64,000 nucleotides of DNA, taken from positions 1 to 64,000 of the forward strand of contig PLJC01000004.1 in NCBI GenBank assembly GCA_003139545.1. The letters run 5' to 3'. This document shows positions 18,805-26,985 of this stretch, piece by piece. The stretch is from Actinomycetota bacterium. Its GTDB lineage: Bacteria; Actinomycetota; Thermoleophilia; Gaiellales; Gaiellaceae. The position numbers and the translations under genes are program-made. Numbering within the stretch: the first letter of the stretch is position 1; each line of letters starts with the position of its first letter. The notes under the pieces were generated by a model. The model saw only the letters and a list, made by a program, of their open reading frames with translations, did not search any database and was not told the origin of the DNA.

Positions 18805-19722
18805 ATGTCTATGAACGCGATAGAGATCCCCGCCGACGTCACGGCGTGGCTGAATGGTGTGTTCAGTACCTGCAACGAGCGTGTGACGGAAAAGCTCTGC
18901 GCTAATCCGAACGTGCCTGAAGAGTCGCTCGACCTGTCCTGGATCGAAGAGCTCTCACGCCACTCGACCGCCGTGACGCTTGAATCGGATTGGACTGTAC
19001 GGCTCAGAGCTCACTTCCTGGGCGGGCTCCGTCACTGGAACGGCTGGGAAGTGGCCGACATTGGGATCCTGCTGTTCATCCGCGCGGGCGGAGTCCTACG
19101 CCGGCGCAAGGTGGCGCTTCTTCAGTCGAAGCGGCTCTACCCCACGAACATGGCGGTCTCGGAGGAGTCGCTCATCGACTATGCGATTGGGTTCGCTCGC
19201 CTCGCGGATCCCGAAGACATCGGAACTTCGATTGCGTTTGAGACCGACTTCCGGTTTGACGGCCAATGTCGCTACGGCGCGCTCACCATCGGCTCTCATC
19301 AAGCCGCCGCGATAGAGAACTTCCAGCGAGATCGCGGACTGCGGATCTATTACCAGTTCTACAACCCTTGGACTACCCCGTTTTCTCAGCGCGTCCCCCT
19401 GCGCGGCTATGTGCCTCCGGAGGGGCCGGTCGTCCTCGGCGTCAGGATCGTTCCTGCCTCGACGGTTCATGCCATCGCTCCGTCTGTCGGTCGGTCGCCG
19501 TCGCTCGACGATCTCGCTGCAGCGCAAGTACCTGACGGTTACGGATGGAGACTCGAGGCGTTCATCTCAGAGGAACTCCTTAGCTGCCGAGAAGGAAACG
19601 CCTTCTCGTCCACCTCGGATGACGCCATTGACGGGCTCTTTTACCGACGCAGCGGGGCGATTGCCGCGGCAATCGGCATCACGATCGAGGGGCCGGAAGG
19701 GTCTCTCGGCCAGTTTGACTAA
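18805..19722 (+). CDS. Putative PD-(D/E)XK nuclease-like protein, partner of the DUF6119 gene
   Basis: The 305-aa product has no family I can name with certainty. Around residues 80-110 it has WEVADIGILLFIR, a short turn, then KVALLQSKRLYP. That is an E82-x2-D85 ... Q107-x-K109 arrangement on two beta strands, the usual active-site layout of PD-(D/E)XK (Mrr/restriction-like) nucleases. Flanking helices (WIEELSRHS before; ESLIDYAIGFARL after) fit that fold. The remaining ~170 residues are unassigned and may recognise a target. It follows the DUF6119 gene by 4 nt and shares its lower GC (one counted line 55%). Nuclease activity is inferred from the motif alone. Confidence 0.65.
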   Translation: MSMNAIEIPADVTAWLNGVFSTCNERVTEKLCANPNVPEESLDLSWIEELSRHSTAVTLESDWTVRLRAHFLGGLRHWNGWEVADIGILLFIRAGGVLRRRKVALLQSKRLYPTNMAVSEESLIDYAIGFARLADPEDIGTSIAFETDFRFDGQCRYGALTIGSHQAAAIENFQRDRGLRIYYQFYNPWTTPFSQRVPLRGYVPPEGPVVLGVRIVPASTVHAIAPSVGRSPSLDDLAAAQVPDGYGWRLEAFISEELLSCREGNAFSSTSDDAIDGLFYRRSGAIAAAIGITIEGPEGSLGQFD

Positions 19723-19747
19723 GCGCCAAAAAACCGTCATCCTTCTT

Positions 19748-19765
19748 GTGGAACTACAGTTCCAC
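19748..19765. promoter_or_regulatory. Palindromic IclR-type operator upstream of the methyltransferase operon
   Basis: GTGGAACT and AGTTCCAC form a perfect 8-bp inverted repeat with a 2-nt spacer, ending 8 nt before the ATG of the IclR gene. It resembles the TGGAA-(N)-TTCCA boxes bound by IclR proteins. A -10-like TACAGT (19755-19760) lies inside it, so binding should block RNA polymerase. Autoregulation and control of the whole operon are the simple reading. Confidence 0.75.
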
Positions 19766-19773
19766 CATCTGAG

Positions 19774-20463
19774 ATGGCGACCGAAGCCTCCGGCACCCAG
19801 GCGATTGACCGCGCGGCGCAACTGCTCGTGCGCGTCGTCGAGTCGTCCGAGCCGCCATCCATCGGCGAGCTCTCCGAGGGCTCGGGGCTTCCGAAAAGCA
19901 CGACTTCCCGCCTCGTCTCCGCGCTAGAACGACAAGGTCTCGTCCAGCGGCTCGGTGCGCGCGGCCGGCTGCGCCCGGGGCCGGTCCTTCTTAGGTACGC
20001 CTCCCGCGACACATCCCAGACTCTTGTCGAGCTCGCCCAACCTTCATTGCGGCGCCTTGCCGACGCTTCCGGCGAGACGATCAACCTTGCCGTCCCGGGT
20101 CCCGACGGCGTTGAACACCTTGCGCAGGAGGACACCGCGCACTTCGTCGGGGTCACCGACTGGGTCGGCCGCCGCGTGCCCTTCGAGCTCGCCGCGAACG
20201 GCAAGTGCTTCCTCACGTTCGGCGCCGCCGGCCACGTTCAGTCCAAAGCGATCCGCGCGAATGGCTACGCGACGTCGATCGACGAGCTCGAGGTCGGTCT
20301 CACCGCGATTGCCGCGCCCGTGCTCGGCGTGAACGGCGTCGCAATCGCAGCGCTGTCGATCTCCGGTCCGACCACACGACTGAAAGACCGCATCGAAGAA
20401 CTTGCACCGCTTCTCAAAGCAGAAGCCCAAACGCTCTCCCTACTGATGCGAGGTGCCGCATGA
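19774..20463 (+). CDS. IclR-family transcriptional regulator
   Basis: The 229-aa protein has an N-terminal winged helix (AIDRAAQLLVRVVESSEPPSIGELSEGSGLPKSTTSRLVSALERQGLV, residues ~10-58). An IclR effector domain follows (LRRLADASGETINLAVPG; VPFELAANGKCFLTFGA; VLGVNGVAIAALSISGP). It heads the corrinoid methyltransferase operon and overlaps the next ATG (ATGA). With the palindrome just upstream it is the likely local regulator; effector unknown, possibly betaine or a demethylation product. Confidence 0.92.
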   Translation: MATEASGTQAIDRAAQLLVRVVESSEPPSIGELSEGSGLPKSTTSRLVSALERQGLVQRLGARGRLRPGPVLLRYASRDTSQTLVELAQPSLRRLADASGETINLAVPGPDGVEHLAQEDTAHFVGVTDWVGRRVPFELAANGKCFLTFGAAGHVQSKAIRANGYATSIDELEVGLTAIAAPVLGVNGVAIAALSISGPTTRLKDRIEELAPLLKAEAQTLSLLMRGAA

Positions 20464-21125
20464 CCCACGAAGAGATCCTCAAAGGCCTGTACGACAACAC
20501 GCTCATCGGCAACGCGCCCGAGGTGAAGGACTTGACGAACGCCGGCCTCGCCGAAGGGCTCGAGCCGGAGTCGATGCTCTACGACGCGCTCATCCCCTCG
20601 CTCGAGGAGGTCGGCGCGCGCTTCGAGCGCGGCGACTTCTTCGTCCCCGAGATGCTCATCGCCGCACGCGCGATGCAGGGCGCGCTCGACATCCTCCGCC
20701 CGCTGCTCGCGGAGACCGGCGCGCAACAGGTCGGCACCTACGTCATGGGCACCGTCAAGGGCGACGTGCACGACATCGGCAAGAACCTCGTCAACATCAT
20801 GCTCGAGGGCGCCGGCTTCACCGTCCACGACCTCGGCGTCAACGTCGCGCCCGAGAAGTTCATCGACGCGATCAACGAGCACAAGCCCGACATCGTCGGC
20901 TTCTCCGCGTTCCTCACCACGACGATGCCGATGTTCAAGGCGAACATCAACGCGCTCGAGAAGGCCGGCATCCGCGACGACGTCATCGTCATGGTCGGCG
21001 GCGCGCCGGTCACGCAGGAATACGCCGACCGCGTCGGCGCCGACGGCTACGCCGCGGATGCAAGTACGGCCGTCCGCCTCGCCAAGGAGCTCATCGCACG
21101 CCGCCGGAGCGCCGTCCCCGCGTGA
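20460..21125 (+). CDS. mtgC: Corrinoid (B12)-binding protein of a methyltransferase system (MttC/MtgC-like)
   Basis: Carries the cobamide that shuttles a methyl group between the substrate methyltransferase and the THF methyltransferase. The 221-aa product has a four-helix cap (residues ~1-88; ARFERGDFFVPEMLIAARAM) and a Rossmann B12 domain with GTVKGDVHDIGKNLVN. His104 in DxHxxG is the lower cobalt ligand. VGFSAFLTTTMPMF and VMVGGAPVTQEYADRVGADGYAADA complete the domain. Its place in an operon with RACo, a pterin methyltransferase and an MttB homologue fixes the role. Substrate assignment to betaine follows the operon. Confidence 0.92.
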   Translation: MTHEEILKGLYDNTLIGNAPEVKDLTNAGLAEGLEPESMLYDALIPSLEEVGARFERGDFFVPEMLIAARAMQGALDILRPLLAETGAQQVGTYVMGTVKGDVHDIGKNLVNIMLEGAGFTVHDLGVNVAPEKFIDAINEHKPDIVGFSAFLTTTMPMFKANINALEKAGIRDDVIVMVGGAPVTQEYADRVGADGYAADASTAVRLAKELIARRRSAVPA

Positions 21126-21469
21126 TCGAGCTCGTCGAGGCCGCAGTCAAGAAGCCGATCTTCGGCTGTCACATGTGCGGCCAGTGCGTGCTGCACTCGA
21201 CCGGCCTCACATGCCCGATGGAATGCCCGAAGACGCTTCGCAACGGCCCCTGCGGCGGAGTCCGCCCCGACGGGCACTGCGAGGTGAAACCGGAGATGCG
21301 CTGCGTCTGGGTGAAAGCCGTCGAACGCTCGCGCCGCCTCCCGTGGGCGCACGAGCTCCACGACATCCGGCCGCCCGTCGACAACCAGCTCGAGGGAACC
21401 TCCTCGTGGGTCAACCTCTACACCGGCCGCGACAAGCAGACGCCGAAGGGATGGCATGTCGAGGCTTGA
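21122..21469 (+). CDS. Stand-alone MTHFR C-terminal-type Cys-rich protein
   Basis: The 115-aa protein matches the methylenetetrahydrofolate reductase C-terminal (MTHFR_C) domain found fused to, or beside, MetF in acetogens. Ten Cys are packed into FGCHMCGQCVLHSTG, LTCPMECPKTLRNGPCGG, HCEV and MRCVW, suitable for Fe-S or zinc binding. The GTG start overlaps the corrinoid-gene stop, and its end overlaps metF by 14 nt. In acetogens this protein is thought to link MetF to electron carriers, so here it may let methyl-THF oxidation use an acceptor other than NAD. That is inference from family context. Confidence 0.82.
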   Translation: MIELVEAAVKKPIFGCHMCGQCVLHSTGLTCPMECPKTLRNGPCGGVRPDGHCEVKPEMRCVWVKAVERSRRLPWAHELHDIRPPVDNQLEGTSSWVNLYTGRDKQTPKGWHVEA

Positions 21470-22385
21470 GGACGCACTCGCCGCCGGACGCTTCGCCGTC
21501 ACCGCCGAGCTCCTCACCGTCGACGCCGGCGGCCTCGACGCCGTGCAGGAACGCTTCGCGCCCTACGCGGACTACGTCGACGCGACGAATGCGACCGACA
21601 ACACCTCCGCGCACGCGCACGCATCGCCGCTCGCCGTCGCGATCGCGCTCAAGCAGCTCGGCATGGAGCCCGTCATGCAGCTCACCTGTCGCGACCGCAA
21701 CCGCATCGCGCTCGAGGCCGAGATCGCCGGCGCCGCGCTGCACGGCATCGAGAACATCTGCTGCCTCACGGGCGACGACGTCACCGCCGGCGACGAGCCC
21801 GAGGCGCGCCGCGTGTTCGACCTCGACTCCATCCAACTGCTCGCGCTCGGCGTCGCCATGGCGAACGGCACGTATCTCTCCGGCCGCAAGATCGACCCGG
21901 CGCCGCACCTCTTCCTCGGCGCGGTCGAGAACGCCGGTGCCCCGCCGTTCGACTACCGCGTCGATCGCGCATTGAAGAAGGTGCGCGCGGGCGCGCGCTT
22001 CCTCCAGCTCCAGGTCGGCTTCCGGCCCGAGCAGACCGAGGCGTTCATGCGCGAAGCGGTGGATAAGGGCCTCGCCGCAGAGTGCGCGCTCATCCCGTCC
22101 ATCTGCCTCGTCCGCTCGCCCGGCGCGCTGCGCTTCATCGACGCGAACGTCCCCGGCATCGAAGTCCCGGTCGCGATCATCGAGCGCTGCGAGCGCGCCG
22201 CCGACCCCGAGGCCGAGTGCTTCGAGGTCGCGTGCGAGCTCGCCGAGCACGCTCGCTCGCTGCCCGGCGTCGCCGGCCTGCACCTCATCAGCTTCCGCCG
22301 CGAGGCCGGGATCGCCCGCCTCTGCCAACGACTCGGCATACCAACGAGGGAGACACGTGCAGACAGTCGTCCAGTCGCCGTCTAG
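21456..22385 (+). CDS. metF: Methylenetetrahydrofolate reductase-family protein
   Basis: Flavin TIM-barrel enzyme interconverting methyl-THF and methylene-THF, 309 aa. Markers are the N-terminal FAVTAELLTVDAGG and the conserved core MQLTCRDRNRIALEAEIAG followed by GIENICCLTGDD. Also present are QLQVGFRPEQTEAFMREAVDKG and the C-terminal LPGVAGLHLISFRREAG. In this operon it should work in the oxidative direction on methyl-THF derived from betaine. It overlaps the gene before by 14 nt and the one after by 29 nt. Confidence 0.9.
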   Translation: MSRLEDALAAGRFAVTAELLTVDAGGLDAVQERFAPYADYVDATNATDNTSAHAHASPLAVAIALKQLGMEPVMQLTCRDRNRIALEAEIAGAALHGIENICCLTGDDVTAGDEPEARRVFDLDSIQLLALGVAMANGTYLSGRKIDPAPHLFLGAVENAGAPPFDYRVDRALKKVRAGARFLQLQVGFRPEQTEAFMREAVDKGLAAECALIPSICLVRSPGALRFIDANVPGIEVPVAIIERCERAADPEAECFEVACELAEHARSLPGVAGLHLISFRREAGIARLCQRLGIPTRETRADSRPVAV

Positions 22386-23214
22386 AACGGTCGTCATCGG
22401 CCCCGACCAGCCGTTCTGCGTCATCGGCGAGCGGATCAATCCCACCGGCCGGAAGGTGTTCCAGGCGCAGCTCCAGGCAGGCGACCTCTCCCAGCTCGAG
22501 ATCGACGTCGCGCAACAGCTCGCGGGCGGCGCCGACATGCTCGACGTCAACGTCGGCGACCCGCTCGCGGACGAGATCGCGCTCATGGGTGCAGCGATCC
22601 CGCTCGTCCAGGGACTGACCGACGTCCCGCTCTGCATCGACTCGTCCGTCATCGAAGCGCTCGAGGCCGGGCTCTCTGCCTACCAGGGCAAGGCGCTCGT
22701 CAACTCCGTCACCGGCGAGGACGAGCGGCTCGAGGCGATCCTGCCCATCGTCGCGCGCCACGGCGCCGCCGTCATCGGCCTCGCGAACGCGGAAGACATC
22801 CCGATGGAGCCGGAGCGCCGCGTCGAGATCGCGAAGAAGATCGTCTCCGTCGCCGGCGACCACGGCATCCCGCCCGAGGACGTGATCATCGACCCGCTCG
22901 CGATGCCGATCGGCGCCGAGCCGCGCGCCGTGACCCTCTTCGTCGAGACGCTGCACCTGCTGCGCGACGAGCTCGGCGTGAACACCACCTGCGGCGCCGG
23001 CAACACGTCGTTCGGCCTGCCCGGGCGCCACACGCTCGGCGCGGCTTTCCTCGCCGTTGCGCAGAGCCATGGGCTGACGAGCGCGATCATGGACTCGCGC
23101 CGGCCGGAGATGGTCGAGGCCGTCCGCGCGACCGACTTCCTGCTCGGCCGCGACGAGTGGGGCACCACCTGGATCCGTATGTACCGCGAGAAGCAGGCCG
23201 CAGCAGCGACATGA
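22357..23214 (+). CDS. mtgA: Methyltetrahydrofolate:corrinoid methyltransferase (AcsE/MtgA-like)
   Basis: Pterin-binding TIM-barrel enzyme, 285 aa, that moves the methyl group between corrinoid and THF. Seen motifs are VIGERINPTGRKVF at the start, MLDVNVGDPLADE, PLCIDSSVIEALEAGL, ALVNSVTGEDERL, VIIDPLAMPIG and the loop CGAGNTSFGLPGRH, all as in AcsE, MtgA and MetH pterin domains. GTG start after GAGGGAGA; it overlaps metF by 29 nt. Together with the B12 protein and the MttB homologue it completes the betaine:THF methyl-transfer trio. The neighbouring MetF argues for methyl-THF as product. Confidence 0.9.
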   Translation: MQTVVQSPSRTVVIGPDQPFCVIGERINPTGRKVFQAQLQAGDLSQLEIDVAQQLAGGADMLDVNVGDPLADEIALMGAAIPLVQGLTDVPLCIDSSVIEALEAGLSAYQGKALVNSVTGEDERLEAILPIVARHGAAVIGLANAEDIPMEPERRVEIAKKIVSVAGDHGIPPEDVIIDPLAMPIGAEPRAVTLFVETLHLLRDELGVNTTCGAGNTSFGLPGRHTLGAAFLAVAQSHGLTSAIMDSRRPEMVEAVRATDFLLGRDEWGTTWIRMYREKQAAAAT

Positions 23215-25040
23215 GCGCAGTCGTCGACCTTCCGGAGGAGCAGCACCCCGACCGCGTCCGCCTGCGCTTCCTCCAGTCGGGCGAGGATCGCGCCGTCAAG
23301 GAGGCGCGCGTGCTCGCCGGCACGACGATCTTCGACGCCGCGAGCTGGAACGGCGTCGCCATCGACTCCACGTGCGGCGGCCACGGCACGTGCAAGAAGT
23401 GCAAGGTCAAGGTCGTCTCCGGGCACGCGCCGATCAGCGCGGTCGATCCGCACGCGTTCACGATCGAGGAGCTGAAGAGCGGCTGGCGTCTCGCGTGCCG
23501 CGCGAACACTCTCGAGGACCTGACGATCGAGGTGCCGCCGCTGCAGACCCGGCCGAAGGCCGCGCTCGTCGGTGTCGGACGCCACGTCATCCTCCGGCCG
23601 GCCGTACAGAAGCGCTACGTCGAGCTCGTCGAGTCGACCCTCGAGGACCAGCAGTCCGATCTCGAGCGCCTGCTCGCGGCGATGGACGACCTCGAGCTGC
23701 GCGTCCCGCTCGCCATCGTGCGCGAGCTCGGCGGCACGCTGCGCCGCGCGGACTGGAAGGTGACCGCCGTCGTCGTCGACGACCTGCTCATCGACGTGGA
23801 AGAGGGCGACACGAGCGCGAGCCGCTACGCGCTCGCCTTCGACCTCGGCACGACGACGGTCGTCGCGACGCTGCTCGACCTCGAGACGGGACTGCCGAAG
23901 GCGGTGCGGTCGATCCTGAACTCGCAGCAGCCGTTCGGCGCAGACGTCATCACCAGGATCTCGGCGATCATGATGGAGGACGACGCGCTCGAACGCCTGC
24001 AGCGCCACGCGCACGAGACGCTCCAGCAGCTCACCGACGAGGTGTGCGCGGAGGCTGACGTCGACCCGGCCGAGGTGTACGAGATCGTCGTCGCCGGCAA
24101 CCAGACGATGATCCAGATCGCGCTCGGCATCGACCCGGAGCCGCTGTCGATGGCGCCGTTCACCGTCGTCGCACGGCGCATGCCGGATACGACAGCCGCA
24201 GACTTCGGCGTCACCGCCCACCGGCGCGCGCCCGCCGTCACGTTTCCCGCGCTCGGCGCGTACGTCGGCCCCGACATCGTCGCCGGCATCCTCGCGACGG
24301 GCATCACGCTCGATCGCCGCGTGCGCCTCTTCATCGACGTCGGCACGAATTCGGAGATCGTGCTCGGATCGTCCGCCAAGACGCTCGCGACCGCGGCCCC
24401 CGCCGGGCCCGCGTTCGAGGCGGCGCAGATCAAATGCGGCATGCGCGCCGCCGACGGCGCGATCGAGGGCGTGAAGATCGTCGACGGGACCGTGGAGCTG
24501 ACCGTGATCGGCGACGTGGCGCCCGTCGGCATGTGCGGCTCCGGCCTCGTGGACGCGGTCGCGGAGCTCGTCGGCGCCGGCATGCTCGACCACTCCGGGC
24601 GCTTCATCCTCGAGACGTCGGATCGCTTCGGGAAGATCGGCGAGGAGAACGTCTTCTACCTCTCCGACGACGTCTATCTCTCGCAGCGCGACGTGCGCGA
24701 GCTCCAGTTCGCGAAGGCGTCGATCGCGACCGGCTGGAACATCCTCTGCCGCGACCTCGGGATCGAGCCGGAAGAGATCGCGCAGGTGCTGCTCGGCGGC
24801 TCGTTCGGTTCCTACCTCAGCGCGGCGAGCGCGGTGAAGATCGGCCTCGTGCCGAAGCTGCCGCTCGTGCGCATCGTCTCGGCCGGGAACGTCGCCGGCG
24901 AAGGCGCGAAGATCGCTGCGCTCTCGGTCACCGAGCGCGCGGCCGCGAACGCGATCCTCGACGAGGTCGAGTACGTCGAGCTCTCCGGCCGCGCCGACTT
25001 CAACGACCTGTTCATCGACCAGCTCAAGTTCCCCGGATGA
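23211..25040 (+). CDS. Reductive activator of corrinoid protein (RACo/RamA-like, ASKHA-type ATPase)
   Basis: Returns inactive Co(II) corrinoid to Co(I) using ATP. The 609-aa protein has an N-terminal 2Fe-2S ferredoxin domain with Cys55, Cys61, Cys64 and Cys96 ([12 protein letters not shown]). A linker follows, and from about residue 200 an ASKHA (DUF4445) ATPase fold: [67 protein letters not shown] and [11 protein letters not shown]. This is the RACo layout with an iron-sulfur domain. Its ATG overlaps the mtgA stop. An aerobe would need this repair step especially often because Co(I) oxidises easily. Confidence 0.9.
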   Translation: MSAVVDLPEEQHPDRVRLRFLQSGEDRAVKEARVLAGTTIFDAASWNGVAIDSTCGGHGTCKKCKVKVVSGHAPISAVDPHAFTIEELKSGWRLACRANTLEDLTIEVPPLQTRPKAALVGVGRHVILRPAVQKRYVELVESTLEDQQSDLERLLAAMDDLELRVPLAIVRELGGTLRRADWKVTAVVVDDLLIDVEEGDTSASRYALAFDLGTTTVVATLLDLETGLPKAVRSILNSQQPFGADVITRISAIMMEDDALERLQRHAHETLQQLTDEVCAEADVDPAEVYEIVVAGNQTMIQIALGIDPEPLSMAPFTVVARRMPDTTAADFGVTAHRRAPAVTFPALGAYVGPDIVAGILATGITLDRRVRLFIDVGTNSEIVLGSSAKTLATAAPAGPAFEAAQIKCGMRAADGAIEGVKIVDGTVELTVIGDVAPVGMCGSGLVDAVAELVGAGMLDHSGRFILETSDRFGKIGEENVFYLSDDVYLSQRDVRELQFAKASIATGWNILCRDLGIEPEEIAQVLLGGSFGSYLSAASAVKIGLVPKLPLVRIVSAGNVAGEGAKIAALSVTERAAANAILDEVEYVELSGRADFNDLFIDQLKFPG

Positions 25041-25555
25041 CGAAGGTCGTCGTCAGCTGTGGCGCGCTCGCCATCCACGTGAAGCAGATCGCGGCACGCC
25101 GCGGCTGGGACGTCGACGTGCGCCCGGTGCCGCCGGAGCTGCACAACCGGCCGGAGCGGATCCGCGCCGCCGTCGAGGAGGCCGCGAACGGCGACGAGGT
25201 CGTGGTCGCGTACGCGCACTGCGGGGCCGATCTCGCCGGCTTCGACCGGCTCGCGGGCGCGCACTGCTACGAGGTGTACGGCGCCGAGCACGAGCCCGCG
25301 ACGTACTTCCTCACCGACTTCCTCGTCCGCAGCTTCGACCGTGTCGTCTGGCGCGGGCTCGGCCTCGACCGGCACCCGGAGCTGCGCGACGACTACTTCC
25401 GCAACTATGAGCGCTGCGTCTGGCTCGCGCAGGAGCCGACGCCGGAGCTGCGCGCCGGGGCGGAGCACGCGGCCGCACTCCTGCAACTGCCGCTCGAGGT
25501 GCGAGAGACTGGTGTCATCGGGCTCGAACGAGAATTGGAGAAGCTCCTGTGCTGA
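25037..25555 (+). CDS. DUF1638-family protein
   Basis: The 172-aa protein opens [17 protein letters not shown] and has [16 protein letters not shown] and [21 protein letters not shown]. These are the conserved Cys and His positions of DUF1638, a family of unknown function that recurs beside MttB-type methyltransferase operons. It lies between RACo and the MttB homologue with overlaps at both ends, which implies a role in methyl transfer or corrinoid handling. The Cys/His pattern would suit metal or cobamide binding, but no activity can be claimed. Confidence 0.82.
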   Translation: MTKVVVSCGALAIHVKQIAARRGWDVDVRPVPPELHNRPERIRAAVEEAANGDEVVVAYAHCGADLAGFDRLAGAHCYEVYGAEHEPATYFLTDFLVRSFDRVVWRGLGLDRHPELRDDYFRNYERCVWLAQEPTPELRAGAEHAAALLQLPLEVRETGVIGLERELEKLLC

Positions 25556-26985
25556 TCAACGAGATGCCGCGGTACGAGATCCTCGACGACTTCGCGCTGC
25601 AGGAGCTGGAGCGCGGCTGGCGGCGGATCGTCAGCGATCTCGGGATCGAGTTCCTGTACGAGGAGGCGCTCGAGACCTTCAAGGCCGCCGGACAGAACGT
25701 CGAGGGCGAGCTCGTCAAGTTCGACCCCGACTGGATCCTCGAGCAGGTCGCGAAGGCGCCGCCGGAGTTCGATCTTCAGGCGCGCAATTCGGAGCGCACC
25801 GTGCACATCGGCGGCAAGCACATGGTGTTCTCCGCCGTCTATGGGTGCCCGTTCGTGCGCGAGGGCCTCGAGCGGCGCGACGCGACGTATAACGACTTCC
25901 AGAACTTCGTCAAGCTCGCGCAGTCGTTCCCGCAGCTCGACTCTCCGGGCGGGACGATCTGCGAGCCGAACGACCTGCCGCTCGACTCGCGCCACCTCGA
26001 CATGGTGTTCGCGCTGACGACGCTGTCGGACAAGCCGTTCATGGGATCCGTCACCTCCGGCCCGAACGCGCTGGACACGATCGCGATGGCGGAGATGATC
26101 TTCGGCAAGGACTCCATCGAGAAGACGCCGGCGATCATCTCGCTCATCAACGTCAACTCGCCGCTGCGCTACGACGACCGCATGTTGTCGGCACTCATCG
26201 AATATGCGAAAGCGGGGCAGGCGACGGTGGTCACGCCGTTCCTGCTCATGGGCGCGATGTCGCCCGTCTCCGTCGCGGCGACGCTCGCGCAGCAGGTGGC
26301 GGAGGCGCTCGCGGGCATCGCGCTCGTGCAGACGATCCGGCCCGGCTGCCCGGTCGTCTTCGGCTCCTTCCTCTCGAACACCGACATGCAGTCGGGCTCT
26401 CCGGCGTTCGGCACTCCCGAGTCGGCGGTCGGCCTCTTCTGCACCGGACAGATCGCGCGCCACTACAACCTGCCGTTCCGCGGCGGCGGCGCGCTGACGT
26501 CGTCGCAGGTCGTGGACGCGCAGGCGGGCTATGAGTCGATGATGTCGCTCTGGCCGACGTTCCTCGCCGGCACGAATTTCGTCATGCACTCGGCGGGCTG
26601 GCTCGAGTCGGCGCTCGTCACCTGCTACGAGAAGTTCGTCACCGACGTCGAGACGCTGCGGATGCTGCATGCGGTCTTCCAGCCACTCGAGATCAACGAG
26701 GAGACGCTCGCGTACTCGGCGCACCAGGAAGTGGGGCAGGGCGGCCACTTCCTCGGCGCCGCGCACACGCTCGAGCGCTTCCGCGAGTGCTTCTACCGGC
26801 CGCTCGTGTCTTCGACCGAGAACTACGAGCGCTGGAACCGGAACGGCGGCCGCGACACGGCCACGCGCGCGACCGACATCTGGAAGAAGACGCTCGACGA
26901 GTACGAGAAGCCGCCCATCGACGCCGAGCTCGAGGCCGAGCTGAAGGCGTACGTCGACCGGCGGCGCACGGAGCTCGGCGACTGA
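25549..26985 (+). CDS. mtgB: Non-pyrrolysine MttB-family methyltransferase, probably glycine betaine methyltransferase (MtgB-like)
   Basis: Predicted to take a methyl group from glycine betaine to the corrinoid protein, leaving dimethylglycine. The 478-aa chain belongs to the trimethylamine methyltransferase superfamily: [68 protein letters not shown] and [22 protein letters not shown]. The frame has no internal TAG, so pyrrolysine is absent, as in MtgB and other non-Pyl members (COG5598). The GTG start follows GGAG. Choline, betaine and dimethylglycine genes all around support betaine as substrate; carnitine or proline betaine demethylation remains possible. Confidence 0.88.
   Translation: MLINEMPRYEILDDFALQELERGWRRIVSDLGIEFLYEEALETFKAAGQNVEGELVKFDPDWILEQVAKAPPEFDLQARNSERTVHIGGKHMVFSAVYGCPFVREGLERRDATYNDFQNFVKLAQSFPQLDSPGGTICEPNDLPLDSRHLDMVFALTTLSDKPFMGSVTSGPNALDTIAMAEMIFGKDSIEKTPAIISLINVNSPLRYDDRMLSALIEYAKAGQATVVTPFLLMGAMSPVSVAATLAQQVAEALAGIALVQTIRPGCPVVFGSFLSNTDMQSGSPAFGTPESAVGLFCTGQIARHYNLPFRGGGALTSSQVVDAQAGYESMMSLWPTFLAGTNFVMHSAGWLESALVTCYEKFVTDVETLRMLHAVFQPLEINEETLAYSAHQEVGQGGHFLGAAHTLERFRECFYRPLVSSTENYERWNRNGGRDTATRATDIWKKTLDEYEKPPIDAELEAELKAYVDRRRTELGD

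Noticed and set aside
22680-24593. 637-aa minus-strand open frame opposite RACo
   Set aside because: Low-complexity shadow of a well-conserved plus-strand gene; no recognisable motif.
25549-26985. Pyrrolysine-containing trimethylamine methyltransferase
   Set aside because: No in-frame TAG within the gene; it is a non-Pyl family member.
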